From: an uncultured Treponema sp.
GTDB taxonomy: Bacteria; Spirochaetota; Spirochaetia; Treponematales; Treponemataceae
Assembly: GCA_946185925.1 (NCBI GenBank)
Contig: CAMHLH010000002.1
Location: forward strand, 1-41,410
Length of the DNA: 41,410 nucleotides
Reading direction: 5' to 3'
In this document: positions 32,099 to 39,400 of the stretch, piece after piece
How positions within the stretch are numbered: the first letter of the stretch is position 1
Layout of the letters: each line of letters opens with the position of its first letter
Notes under the pieces: generated by a model
Told to the model about the DNA's origin: nothing
Database searches by the model: none
Seen by the model: the letters and a program-made list of their open reading frames with translations, nothing else
Position numbers and translations under genes: made by a program

Positions 32099-33544
32099 CT
32101 ATTTCTTCCAATAATCCGGCAAAAAGAAAATCAGCAGATTGTAGAGTTCAAGACGGCCGGCAATCATCACGAAGCAGTACCAGAATTTCAGGGCGGACGG
32201 CAGGAAGCCGTAGTTGGCGGTCGGCCCCAGCTCCCCGAATGCAGGCCCCACGTTCCCCACCATGGAAAGGGAGGCGGTGAAAGCCGTGAACAAGTCCAGG
32301 CCGCCCACAGTGCCCACGAAAGTCGTCAAAAACACCAGGCAGGCATAGACGAAAACGAATGAGCCCACATTGAAGACGAGGTCGTTCTTGCCGGAACTGC
32401 CGTTCAATCGTACAGAATAGACCCCGTGCGGATGCAGCATCCTCATCATCTCGTTCTTGGCGTGGCGGAACAAAACGCAAATCCTAATCACCTTCACGCC
32501 TCCGGCCGTCGAACCTGCGCATCCACCAATGAAGAAGAGCATGAAAATCAAGAACTGAGCCGCCGAAGGCCATTGCAGATAATCGGCGGTCATGTAGCCG
32601 GTGGACGTCATTATCGAGGCGACCTGGAAACTCGAATAGCGGAGCGCGGTGAAGAAATTCGAGTAGTGAGGAAGCAAAAAGAGTGCGGAAAGCAGAATCG
32701 AGCCGAAGAAGACCAGAATGTACGCCTTCAATTCCGTGTTCTTCCTGATTTCGCTGAATTTGCCAGTCAAAAGGTAGTAGTAGAGGCTGAAGTTGATTCC
32801 TGCCAGGAACATGAAGACGAAGCAGACCATCTCTATCGCGACTGAGCCGTAGCTTCCAACGCTCGAATTCATCGTCGCGAAACCGCCGGTTCCGAGCGTC
32901 GAGAAAGCGTACGAGAACGAGTCAATCCAATCGAGTCCGCAAATCCGCAATGCGACCGCGTGCAAAAGCGTGAGCCCGCCGTACAAGGCCCAGAGCATTT
33001 CCGCTGTGTTCGCCATCTTCGGTGTGATTTTTCCCTTCTCAGGCCCTGTGGACTCCGCCTTTATGAGGTTGAAGCCGCCCACGCCGAGAAGAGGCAGAAG
33101 CGCAACCGTGAGCGCGATGATTCCCATCCCCCCGAGCCAGTGCATCTCGCACCTCCAGACATTGACGCTCCTCGGAAGCCCCTCGATTTCGCCCAATATC
33201 GTAGCCCCCGTGGTCGTGAAACCAGAGCAGCTTTCAAAAAAAGCGTCCAGAAACGATGGAATAGCGCCGGACAAGAATAGGGGGACGGCGCCGAAAAGCG
33301 ATATCGAAATCCAAGCCGAGGCGACGAACAGAAAAACCGACCTGATTGAGAAGCGCACGGACGACTTCCGCCCAAGCAGCAAGAAGACGATTCCGATGAC
33401 AATCGAAGCGAGCATGGGGCAGAGGAATGCCGAAACGACAGAATCCTCGCCGGAGTACAGGGCGACGCCAATCGGCAGCGACAACGAAAAACCGACAACG
33501 GCAAGGACTATGAATATCAATCTCAGAAACACGAACGCATTCAT
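32099..33544 (-). CDS. trkH: Trk/Ktr-type potassium uptake protein TrkH
   Basis: 481 aa, a multi-pass inner-membrane protein of the TrkH/KtrB family. All four pseudo-repeat pore loops with selectivity-filter glycine are present: SGFTTTGA (near 115), STLGTGGFAT (near 220), IMTSTGYMT (near 310) and LSMVGNVGP (near 425). GGCAGSTAGGVKVIR is the family's conserved intracellular-gate region. It conducts K+ (or K+/Na+) and is gated by the cytosolic RCK protein TrkA. Its ATG overlaps the trkA stop in an ATGA, so the two subunits are co-translated. It is the last gene of the HAD-trkA-trkH operon. Confidence 0.96.
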   Translation of the reverse strand: MNAFVFLRLIFIVLAVVGFSLSLPIGVALYSGEDSVVSAFLCPMLASIVIGIVFLLLGRKSSVRFSIRSVFLFVASAWISISLFGAVPLFLSGAIPSFLDAFFESCSGFTTTGATILGEIEGLPRSVNVWRCEMHWLGGMGIIALTVALLPLLGVGGFNLIKAESTGPEKGKITPKMANTAEMLWALYGGLTLLHAVALRICGLDWIDSFSYAFSTLGTGGFATMNSSVGSYGSVAIEMVCFVFMFLAGINFSLYYYLLTGKFSEIRKNTELKAYILVFFGSILLSALFLLPHYSNFFTALRYSSFQVASIMTSTGYMTADYLQWPSAAQFLIFMLFFIGGCAGSTAGGVKVIRICVLFRHAKNEMMRMLHPHGVYSVRLNGSSGKNDLVFNVGSFVFVYACLVFLTTFVGTVGGLDLFTAFTASLSMVGNVGPAFGELGPTANYGFLPSALKFWYCFVMIAGRLELYNLLIFFLPDYWKK

Positions 33545-34959
33545 CGAGCGAACCTCTCCAAGACGTGCTGGCTGTCCTCTTTCGTGGCGATTATGACGAG
33601 CTTGTCACCGGCTTCAAGGACGGAGTCGCCCTTCAATATTTTGTACGACTCCTCGCCGTTCTTCAGCGCCATCAAGATGAGGAATTTTCCGGGGTCTGAA
33701 ATCTCCATCAGCTTCTTTCCATCGACTTTTGAATCTTTCGCGACCGTGACCTCAAGAATCTCAAGGAAACCGCCGTTCACCGAATGAATGCCTGAAACGC
33801 TCGTGCCGCGGAGGTGGCTCATTATCGAATCCACAACGGTGTCGCGGACTGGAATTGCGACTTCGATTCCGAGTCTGCGGGCAATCGAGCCGTAAGCGTC
33901 GGACGCGACAAGGACGATGCTGTTCTCGACTCCGAGCGACTCCACATAAGCCGCCGCGACAATATTCATCTCGTAGTTGGAAGTGGAGCAGATGAGAAGG
34001 TCGAAGTTGTTTATCTTCTCCTCCTCCAAAAATCCCTCCTCAGTCACGTCCGCGTTGAAGACCCTGGCGACGCCCGCGAACTTCTCCTCGGCCGCGCTCG
34101 CCCTCTCCGCGTCGCTTTCGATTATGACGAACTGCGCCCTCTGCCGCCTGAAGAATTTCCGCTCGCCCTTCTGCTTCTCCCCGAGCCGTTCTGCGATGAG
34201 CGTTCCGATTCGCCCGGCTCCGACCAGAGCGATTTTCTGGATGTTCTTTATCTTGGAGCCGCAGAGCTTCAAAAATTCCTCCAAATGGCTCCTCTCAAGC
34301 AACAGCCCAAGGACATCGCCCGACTTCACGATTGTGGCTCCGTACGGCAGCGACGCGACTCCGTCACGCTCCATGTACGCAACGAAGAATCTGCTGCTGG
34401 TGAGCCTCCACAAGTCCTTCAAGGCGATTCCGTCGAATTCGCTCCCTTCTTCGACAGTTATTCTGAGAATCTCGTATGGCGAGTTGTCGAATTTGAGGGA
34501 ATCTATTATCGAATTTTTTTCTATTGAATTGACAATCGCCTGCGCGGCCTCGAAATCAGGGTTGACCATGAAGTCGATTCCGTAGAGCGGCCGGTTGTTC
34601 TTCGTGTCGTCCGAATGCTTTTTCGCGGCCTCGGCGGTGTTCACATAATAGGCGTAGTTACGGACGCGGGCGATTTTCAGGATTTTGGGGTAGACGGAAT
34701 CGACGAGGGAACAGGTTATCATGTTCACTTCGTCGTCGGATGTGACGCAGACCAGGGCGTCAGCGTCGGCGATTCCGGCATCCTCAAGGACGGCGAGGTT
34801 GTTTCCGTCGGCAAGAATCGCGCCGCAGTCCAATCTGTTCTCCGCATACGAAACAGCGTCCTTGTTGTTGTCGATGATGACCACATCGTTCTTTCCGTCC
34901 ACGAACCTCTTGGCAAGCTGAATCCCCGTGAATCCAGCACCGATTATGAAAATCTTCAT
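33541..34959 (-). CDS. trkA: Trk system regulatory subunit TrkA
   Basis: 472 aa from MKIFIIGAGFTG. The tracked ORF adds 68 out-of-frame codons from inside the upstream HAD gene. It contains two RCK units, each with an N-terminal Rossmann NAD-binding half (IIGAGFTGIQLAKRF near 5 and LVGAGRIGTLIAERL near 240) and a C-terminal RCK_C half. TrkA forms a gating ring on the cytosolic side of TrkH and responds to NAD(H)/ATP. The start overlaps the HAD stop and the stop overlaps the trkH start, both as ATGA, so stoichiometry is probably set by coupling. Confidence 0.96.
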   Translation of the reverse strand: MKIFIIGAGFTGIQLAKRFVDGKNDVVIIDNNKDAVSYAENRLDCGAILADGNNLAVLEDAGIADADALVCVTSDDEVNMITCSLVDSVYPKILKIARVRNYAYYVNTAEAAKKHSDDTKNNRPLYGIDFMVNPDFEAAQAIVNSIEKNSIIDSLKFDNSPYEILRITVEEGSEFDGIALKDLWRLTSSRFFVAYMERDGVASLPYGATIVKSGDVLGLLLERSHLEEFLKLCGSKIKNIQKIALVGAGRIGTLIAERLGEKQKGERKFFRRQRAQFVIIESDAERASAAEEKFAGVARVFNADVTEEGFLEEEKINNFDLLICSTSNYEMNIVAAAYVESLGVENSIVLVASDAYGSIARRLGIEVAIPVRDTVVDSIMSHLRGTSVSGIHSVNGGFLEILEVTVAKDSKVDGKKLMEISDPGKFLILMALKNGEESYKILKGDSVLEAGDKLVIIATKEDSQHVLERFAR

Positions 34960-35798
34960 AGGACGAACTTCTCCAAAAACCTTCCGACACCGCTGTTGTC
35001 GTTGTCGAATTCCGTCACGAAATCGGCGACCGACTTTATGTGCTCGTTCGCGTTCTTCATGGCGACTCCGTATCCGCACTTTGTAATCATCGACTCGTCG
35101 TTCATTCCGTCGCCGAAGGCCATCGCCTTGGACACTGGAAAGCCGAGCCTCTCGCAAAGCCACGAAACGGACTCGCCCTTTCCGCAGCCGCTCGGCAGAA
35201 GCTCAAGGAAGAACGGCTTGCTCGTGAAAACCACGGCGCGGTCGCCGAATTCTTTCCTCATGCGCTCCATTAGTTTCTGCACGACTTCCGGCGTTTTTGG
35301 GTCGCATGGAACGAGCATTTTTGGAGAGCCTTTGGCGAGCATTGCGGGGTAGTCGTCGACTTTCGCACCCTTCACCTTGCACAAGTCGATGTCCATCTGA
35401 ATCCATGGAGTGAGCGTTCCGTAATGGATTGTGTCGGTCGAATAAATCTGGCTCTGCAGACCGGCCTCGCGCGCCAGTTCGTCAGCCCTCAGCAAAATGT
35501 CCCCCGGAACTTTCTCGCAGAGAATCTGCCGTCTCTCGTGCATGTCGAACACGCTGCAGCCGTTTATGGCTATGACGAAGCGGCCGAACTCGCTCCCCGC
35601 AATCTGCAGCCGGCGGACAAAAGGCGCGATTCCAGCCTCAAGCCGGCCGGAGCAGAGAACGACGTAAATTCCACGCTCGGCGCATTTTTTCAAAGCCGCC
35701 ACATTCTCGTCCGAAATCTCGGCATTGTCGTTCAACAGCGTATCGTCCAAATCCAGGGCGATGAGCTTCACATCAAGTTTCTGATTCTTCGTGCACAT
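34956..35798 (-). CDS. Cof-type HAD-IIB phosphatase
   Basis: 280 aa, a HAD superfamily hydrolase of the Cof/IIB subclass. Motif I is LIALDLDDTLLND (nucleophile Asp near 17), motif II YVVLCSGR, and motif IV AMAFGDGMNDESMI near 217. A type-IIB cap sits between motifs II and III. These enzymes dephosphorylate sugar phosphates, FMN or pyridoxal phosphate, and the substrate cannot be told from sequence. It is the first gene of the trk operon, coupled to trkA by an ATGA overlap, so it may be regulated with K+ uptake. The start lacks a ribosome site, and TGT-TAGACT 7 nt upstream could be a weak extended -10 box. Confidence 0.88.
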   Translation of the reverse strand: MCTKNQKLDVKLIALDLDDTLLNDNAEISDENVAALKKCAERGIYVVLCSGRLEAGIAPFVRRLQIAGSEFGRFVIAINGCSVFDMHERRQILCEKVPGDILLRADELAREAGLQSQIYSTDTIHYGTLTPWIQMDIDLCKVKGAKVDDYPAMLAKGSPKMLVPCDPKTPEVVQKLMERMRKEFGDRAVVFTSKPFFLELLPSGCGKGESVSWLCERLGFPVSKAMAFGDGMNDESMITKCGYGVAMKNANEHIKSVADFVTEFDNDNSGVGRFLEKFVL

Positions 35799-35805
35799 AG
35801 ATGAA

Positions 35806-35814
35806 AGTCTAACA
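35806..35814 (-). promoter_or_regulatory. Weak extended -10 box for the HAD-trkA-trkH operon
   Basis: Minus strand TGT-TAGACT ends 7 nt before the HAD ATG, the same geometry as the other leaderless candidates. The hexamer matches consensus at only four of six positions. Confidence 0.3.
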
Positions 35815-35902
35815 CGTTTTCACTGTTCAAAAAAACGATTTCCAACGAGAATTGAGGGCATACAAAAGAGAGATTTCTTAAAGATTCCATAAAGAAGAAG
35901 AG

Positions 35903-35956
35903 TTATCCACATGAGTTATCCACAATTTATCCACAAACTACCGATAGTTATCCACC
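35903..35956 (+). other. DnaA-box cluster 1, overlapping the hrpB start
   Basis: There are three perfect TTATCCACA boxes at 35903-35911, 35916-35924 and 35927-35935, plus TTATCCACC at 35948-35956, all in the same orientation. TTATCCACA is the high-affinity DnaA 9-mer. The first box includes the A of the hrpB ATG. Confidence 0.85.
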
Positions 35957-38361
35957 TTGACGAGATATGCGAAAAGCTGAAATCGTCAAAAAGCCGCTTC
36001 CTTGTGCTGACTGCCGAAACCGCCGCTGGAAAGTCCACGGCCCTTCCAGTGGCCCTTCTGAAGCATTTCAAAGGAAAAATACTGATGACGGAGCCGAGAA
36101 GAATTTCCACAGTCGCAGTCTCAAGCAGAATTGCAGAGATAATCGGGGAGGAAGTCGGAAAGACCGTCGGCTACACCCTGCGCATGGAGTCGAAAAAATC
36201 GGCGGAGACACGGCTTGAAGTGCTTACAGAAGCCATTCTGACACGGAAAATGCAGGCAGATCCGCTTCTGGAGGGAGTCGAGGTCGTCGTTCTGGACGAA
36301 TTCCACGAGCGGTCGGTCAACCTTGATTTGTCACTCGCGTTCCTCAAGCAGGCGATGGAACTTCGGGACGATTTGTATGTCGTCGTGATGAGCGCGACAA
36401 TCAACTACCGTTCGTTAGCCGAATTTTTGAGCGCGGAGACGATGCAGATTCCTGGCAGGCAATTTCCGGTGGAAATCGAGTACAGACCTGAAAATGTGGA
36501 TAAATGCCTCTTTTCGTTGCTGACTAACAAACAATCGTTAGTTTATCCACAATCCACCCACAAAAATGTGGATAACTTGTGGATAAATAACAAAATTCTT
36601 GAAAATTCATCTAAAGTCCAAAATACCGAATGCCGAAAAGACACGATTCTAGTTTTTCTTCCAGGGATAAAAGAGATAAACAGGGCTAGGGAGGACATCG
36701 AAAAACGGCTGGAAAAAGACCAGGCCGAAGTTCTCATCCTCCACTCGTCGATACCGCTTTCGGAGCAGAAGAAAATTCTCTCTGAAGTCCCGATTGACGA
36801 GCCAAGAAGAATCATCCTCTCATCCGCAATCGCGGAAACCTCGCTCACGGTGCCTGGCGTCTCCACCGTCGTGGACACAGGTCTCTGCCGCTTGAACAGG
36901 ATGGACATCTCCCTCGGAATGGAAAAACTCGTGACGGAAAGGGAAAGCCTTTTCAGCGCGGAGCAGAGGGCGGGTCGGGCAGGCCGCATCATGGCCGGAA
37001 AATGCATAAGACTCTGGAGCAAGAACGACATCCTGCCGGATTCCACACCGCCAGAAATCCTCCGCACAGACCTTGCGCAACTCGTCCTTGAATGCGCAAA
37101 GTGGGGCGCACAGGACGCAGAGTCCATCGACTGGCTCACGCCGCCGCCGACTTCCGCATGGAAGGCCGCAAAGAATCTGCTTGAAGAGCTGGGACTTTTG
37201 GGGAAAAACGGAAAAATCACACAAAAGGGGGAAAGAGCACTGACGCTCGGTCTTCCGCCTCGGCTTGCCTGCGTGGCACTCTCTGCGGAAAATTCGATTC
37301 CCACCGTCTTGAAATTCAGCGAGTACAAGGACGCTCCAGTCCAACAGCAGAAGGCGTTCCAGGAAGACTTGCGGAGAAGGCTTTCAAGAACCGAAGGGGA
37401 TTGGGCTGGAAAAAGCGGAAAAAAGCGGACCGAAGAGATTTTGCTTTCAGGCTTCCCGGACAGAATCGCGCGAAAAGTCGAATCCAAAGGGGACTTCACC
37501 ACATACCAGTTTCCGTCCGGCAGAAAGGCTTCCATTAAACTAACGAACGGTAGTGAATGGATTGTCGCACCAAAAGTGGACGCGGGCGAGACGACGGGAA
37601 AAATCTACGAATACGAAAATTTGGACACGTCTTTCGCGGAAAAGTGGATTCAAGACAGGGCGGCAATTGAAACGCTCACGACACTCGACGGCGACATGAA
37701 GATGCGGAAGGCGGAAATCACGCATTACGGAAAAATCGTCATAAAAGAGAAGAAGCTCTCCGCGACGGCCAACGACTTTTCGGACGCGGTATGCCAGACG
37801 CTCAAGGAAAAGGGCTTGGGATGGCTTCCTCTTGGAAAAACCGGAGAGGACTTTCTTCTGAGGGCGAAATTCTACGCAAAAAACAAACCCGACTCCAATC
37901 TTTCAAAGAAAATCGAGAGACTTCCTGAAACCGCTGAGGAATGGCTCAAGCCCTTCCTCACATCCACGAAACTCGACGAAAAGACGGTGCTCGACGCGCT
38001 CCGCTACCATTTGGACGGCGGAAGAATTGACAGCGAAGCCCCAACGGAAATCAAACTAACGAACGGTAGGAAACGGAAAATCGTGTACGAAAGGATAGCG
38101 TCGAGCAACAAGGGCGTTGAAGAGAAGATAAGGCCAGTGCTCGAAATAATAATCCAGCAGATTTTCGGCTGCTTCGAGACCCCGAAACTGCTCGGAGTCC
38201 CGGTGCTCTTGAAGCTCCTCTCGCCGGCCCGCAGGCCGCTCCAGATAACAGAGGATTTGGAGCATTTCTGGAGCGGAGCCTGGATTGAAATCTGCAAGGA
38301 AATGAAGGGCCGCTACCCCAAGCACAACTGGGACTACAGGATAGCGGACGACAGCGATTGA
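35911..38361 (+). CDS. hrpB: ATP-dependent helicase HrpB (DExH box)
   Basis: 816 aa, the HrpB family length. RecA-like domain 1 has the Walker A AETAAGKST (near 35), TEPRRIS and the HrpB-specific DEFHERS box II (near 128), then MSAT motif III. Domain 2 has LVFLPG, SSAIAETSLT and the arginine-finger EQRAGRAGR. A helicase-associated region and the HrpB C-terminal domain follow, including KLTNGRKRKIVYERI and IIQQIFG. The first nine residues and a linker of about 35 residues (220-255) between the RecA domains look inserted, and both are encoded by DnaA-box DNA. The start has no clear ribosome site. The cellular role of HrpB is poorly known (RNA helicase-like). Confidence 0.92.
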   Translation: MSYPQFIHKLPIVIHLDEICEKLKSSKSRFLVLTAETAAGKSTALPVALLKHFKGKILMTEPRRISTVAVSSRIAEIIGEEVGKTVGYTLRMESKKSAETRLEVLTEAILTRKMQADPLLEGVEVVVLDEFHERSVNLDLSLAFLKQAMELRDDLYVVVMSATINYRSLAEFLSAETMQIPGRQFPVEIEYRPENVDKCLFSLLTNKQSLVYPQSTHKNVDNLWINNKILENSSKVQNTECRKDTILVFLPGIKEINRAREDIEKRLEKDQAEVLILHSSIPLSEQKKILSEVPIDEPRRIILSSAIAETSLTVPGVSTVVDTGLCRLNRMDISLGMEKLVTERESLFSAEQRAGRAGRIMAGKCIRLWSKNDILPDSTPPEILRTDLAQLVLECAKWGAQDAESIDWLTPPPTSAWKAAKNLLEELGLLGKNGKITQKGERALTLGLPPRLACVALSAENSIPTVLKFSEYKDAPVQQQKAFQEDLRRRLSRTEGDWAGKSGKKRTEEILLSGFPDRIARKVESKGDFTTYQFPSGRKASIKLTNGSEWIVAPKVDAGETTGKIYEYENLDTSFAEKWIQDRAAIETLTTLDGDMKMRKAEITHYGKIVIKEKKLSATANDFSDAVCQTLKEKGLGWLPLGKTGEDFLLRAKFYAKNKPDSNLSKKIERLPETAEEWLKPFLTSTKLDEKTVLDALRYHLDGGRIDSEAPTEIKLTNGRKRKIVYERIASSNKGVEEKIRPVLEIIIQQIFGCFETPKLLGVPVLLKLLSPARRPLQITEDLEHFWSGAWIEICKEMKGRYPKHNWDYRIADDSD
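36404..36418 (-). repeat. Motif CTAACGAACGGTAG, copy 1 (inverted)
   Basis: ACTACCGTTCGTTAG on the + strand contains the exact reverse complement of the 14-mer found at 37540 and 38056. It lies in hrpB. Confidence 0.8.
36495..36586. other. DnaA-box cluster 2, inside hrpB
   Basis: There are four perfect boxes: 36543-36551 on + as TTATCCACA, and 36495-36503, 36567-36575 and 36578-36586 on the opposite strand as TGTGGATAA. They fall in the AT-rich linker between the two helicase domains. An inverted repeat ACTAAC...GTTAGT (36523-36542) lies directly beside the + box. Confidence 0.85.
37539..37554 (+). repeat. Motif CTAACGAACGGTAG, copy 2
   Basis: ACTAACGAACGGTAGT within hrpB, encoding LTNGS with CTA for Leu and GGT for Gly. 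Confidence 0.8.
38055..38070 (+). repeat. Motif CTAACGAACGGTAG, copy 3
   Basis: ACTAACGAACGGTAGG within hrpB, encoding LTNGR with the same CTA and GGT codons. Confidence 0.8.
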
Positions 38362-38373
38362 AAAGTTCTGAAT

Positions 38374-39270
38374 CTATTTTGAAAGCAAATCGCGGATTGC
38401 GAACGCCACGTCCCGAATCTCCCTCTGGGCGTGCGCGTCGCATCTGAGGGCGAAGAATCCCTCCCAGTCGCACGGTCTGCCTGTCATGACGATTACGGAA
38501 GCGGCCGCGTTCGGCAAAATCGCCCTCGCGTCCTCCGCCCGAAGCTTCAGGTTGTCCACCAAGTCGAAGTAGTCGCTCTCGATTCTCTCAAGGCTCTCCT
38601 TGAACCTCGCCTCGATTTTCGACTTCTCCTCGGCCGAAAACTCCTTCACGTCGTCGAAGACCGGCATGATGAAGTCGATTGAGTGCCCGAATTTGTCGCC
38701 TGAGAAATTGCAGTACCGCTGCGACTGCTGCGAGAACGAGAACGCGCGGTGGCGGACAAGCTGGTGGGTGCAGGCGCGGCTGCAGGTGATTTGGAAGGTG
38801 CGGGCAGAATGAGCGTATTCAATCGATTTTCTCTCATCGGCGGAAACTAACGAAAGGTAGTTTTCATCGACGATTTTCACGGAAGAACCGTCGACGGCGC
38901 ATTCGTCCTCAAAAAGGAACGGATAAAGCGATTTGAGATGCGGATAGAAAGCCGATTCCGAACCGACATTCTCAAGCCATGCACGGACATTTGCGGAGAC
39001 GAACCTCTTCCCCGCGACCTCCCCGACCGCGAAGAATTTCACGCACTTCGCGCAAGAAGCCAAATCCACATCAGAAGAGACCTCGAAACACACGCGCTCG
39101 TGCTCAAGAACCGACGTGTGCCCGGATTTCGCGATGTTCCTCAAGAATTTCACATACGAGTCGTCGTTGATTTTCGAGTCGGACTTGTAGCAGACCCGAC
39201 CGCAGAACTCCATCTTCTTTCCCGGAGTTTTGTTCACAATTTCTTTTACTGAAGGTTTTACGATATTCAT
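38374..39270 (-). CDS. thyX: Flavin-dependent thymidylate synthase ThyX
   Basis: 298 aa from the ATG at 39270. The ATG at 39279 overlaps the TATAAT box and so should not be in the transcript. ThyX makes dTMP from dUMP with FAD, NADPH and methylene-tetrahydrofolate. The signature RHRxxSxxxxSxR appears as RHRAFSFSQQSQR (near 175). GHTSVLEHERVCFEV near 50 and the C-terminal CDAHAQREIRDVA are also typical, as is LPNAAASVIVMTG. It is longer than many ThyX proteins by loop insertions. It converges on hrpB with a 12-bp gap and no evident terminator. A near copy of the hrpB DNA motif lies inside it. Confidence 0.95.
   Translation of the reverse strand: MNIVKPSVKEIVNKTPGKKMEFCGRVCYKSDSKINDDSYVKFLRNIAKSGHTSVLEHERVCFEVSSDVDLASCAKCVKFFAVGEVAGKRFVSANVRAWLENVGSESAFYPHLKSLYPFLFEDECAVDGSSVKIVDENYLSLVSADERKSIEYAHSARTFQITCSRACTHQLVRHRAFSFSQQSQRYCNFSGDKFGHSIDFIMPVFDDVKEFSAEEKSKIEARFKESLERIESDYFDLVDNLKLRAEDARAILPNAAASVIVMTGRPCDWEGFFALRCDAHAQREIRDVAFAIRDLLSK
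38846..38861 (+). repeat. Motif CTAACGAACGGTAG, copy 4 (one mismatch)
   Basis: ACTAACGAAAGGTAGT inside thyX, one base different from the exact copies. Confidence 0.65.
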
Positions 39271-39277
39271 GTACGCC

Positions 39278-39283
39278 ATTATA
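39278..39283 (-). promoter_or_regulatory. -10 box of a probably leaderless thyX transcript
   Basis: Minus-strand TATAAT ends 7 nt before the ATG at 39270. No ribosome site is present. Confidence 0.6.
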
Positions 39284-39327
39284 AAACAAAAGCGGGGTCA
39301 GGGCATCGAAATGAAAACCGCAAACAT

Positions 39328-39377
39328 AAAAAAACGCCCGGACAATGACGAACAAAAAGTGCATCAGCGTCCGGGCG
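39328..39377 (-). terminator. Intrinsic terminator of adhE
   Basis: Minus strand CGCCCGGAC...GTCCGGGCG is followed by seven T, about 25 bp after the adhE stop codon. Confidence 0.85.
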
Positions 39378-39400
39378 GATTTTCAGCTCAAGAGTTCAGG

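Noticed and set aside
33541-35163. 540-aa version of TrkA
   Set aside because: The extra 68 N-terminal residues are another frame of the HAD gene, and the ATGA overlap and family alignment place the start at 34959.
35903-36586. Calling the DnaA-box region the chromosomal oriC
   Set aside because: No dnaA, dnaN or other usual origin neighbours are present, gene directions do not diverge around it, and I cannot compute genome GC skew. Kept as a DnaA-box cluster only.
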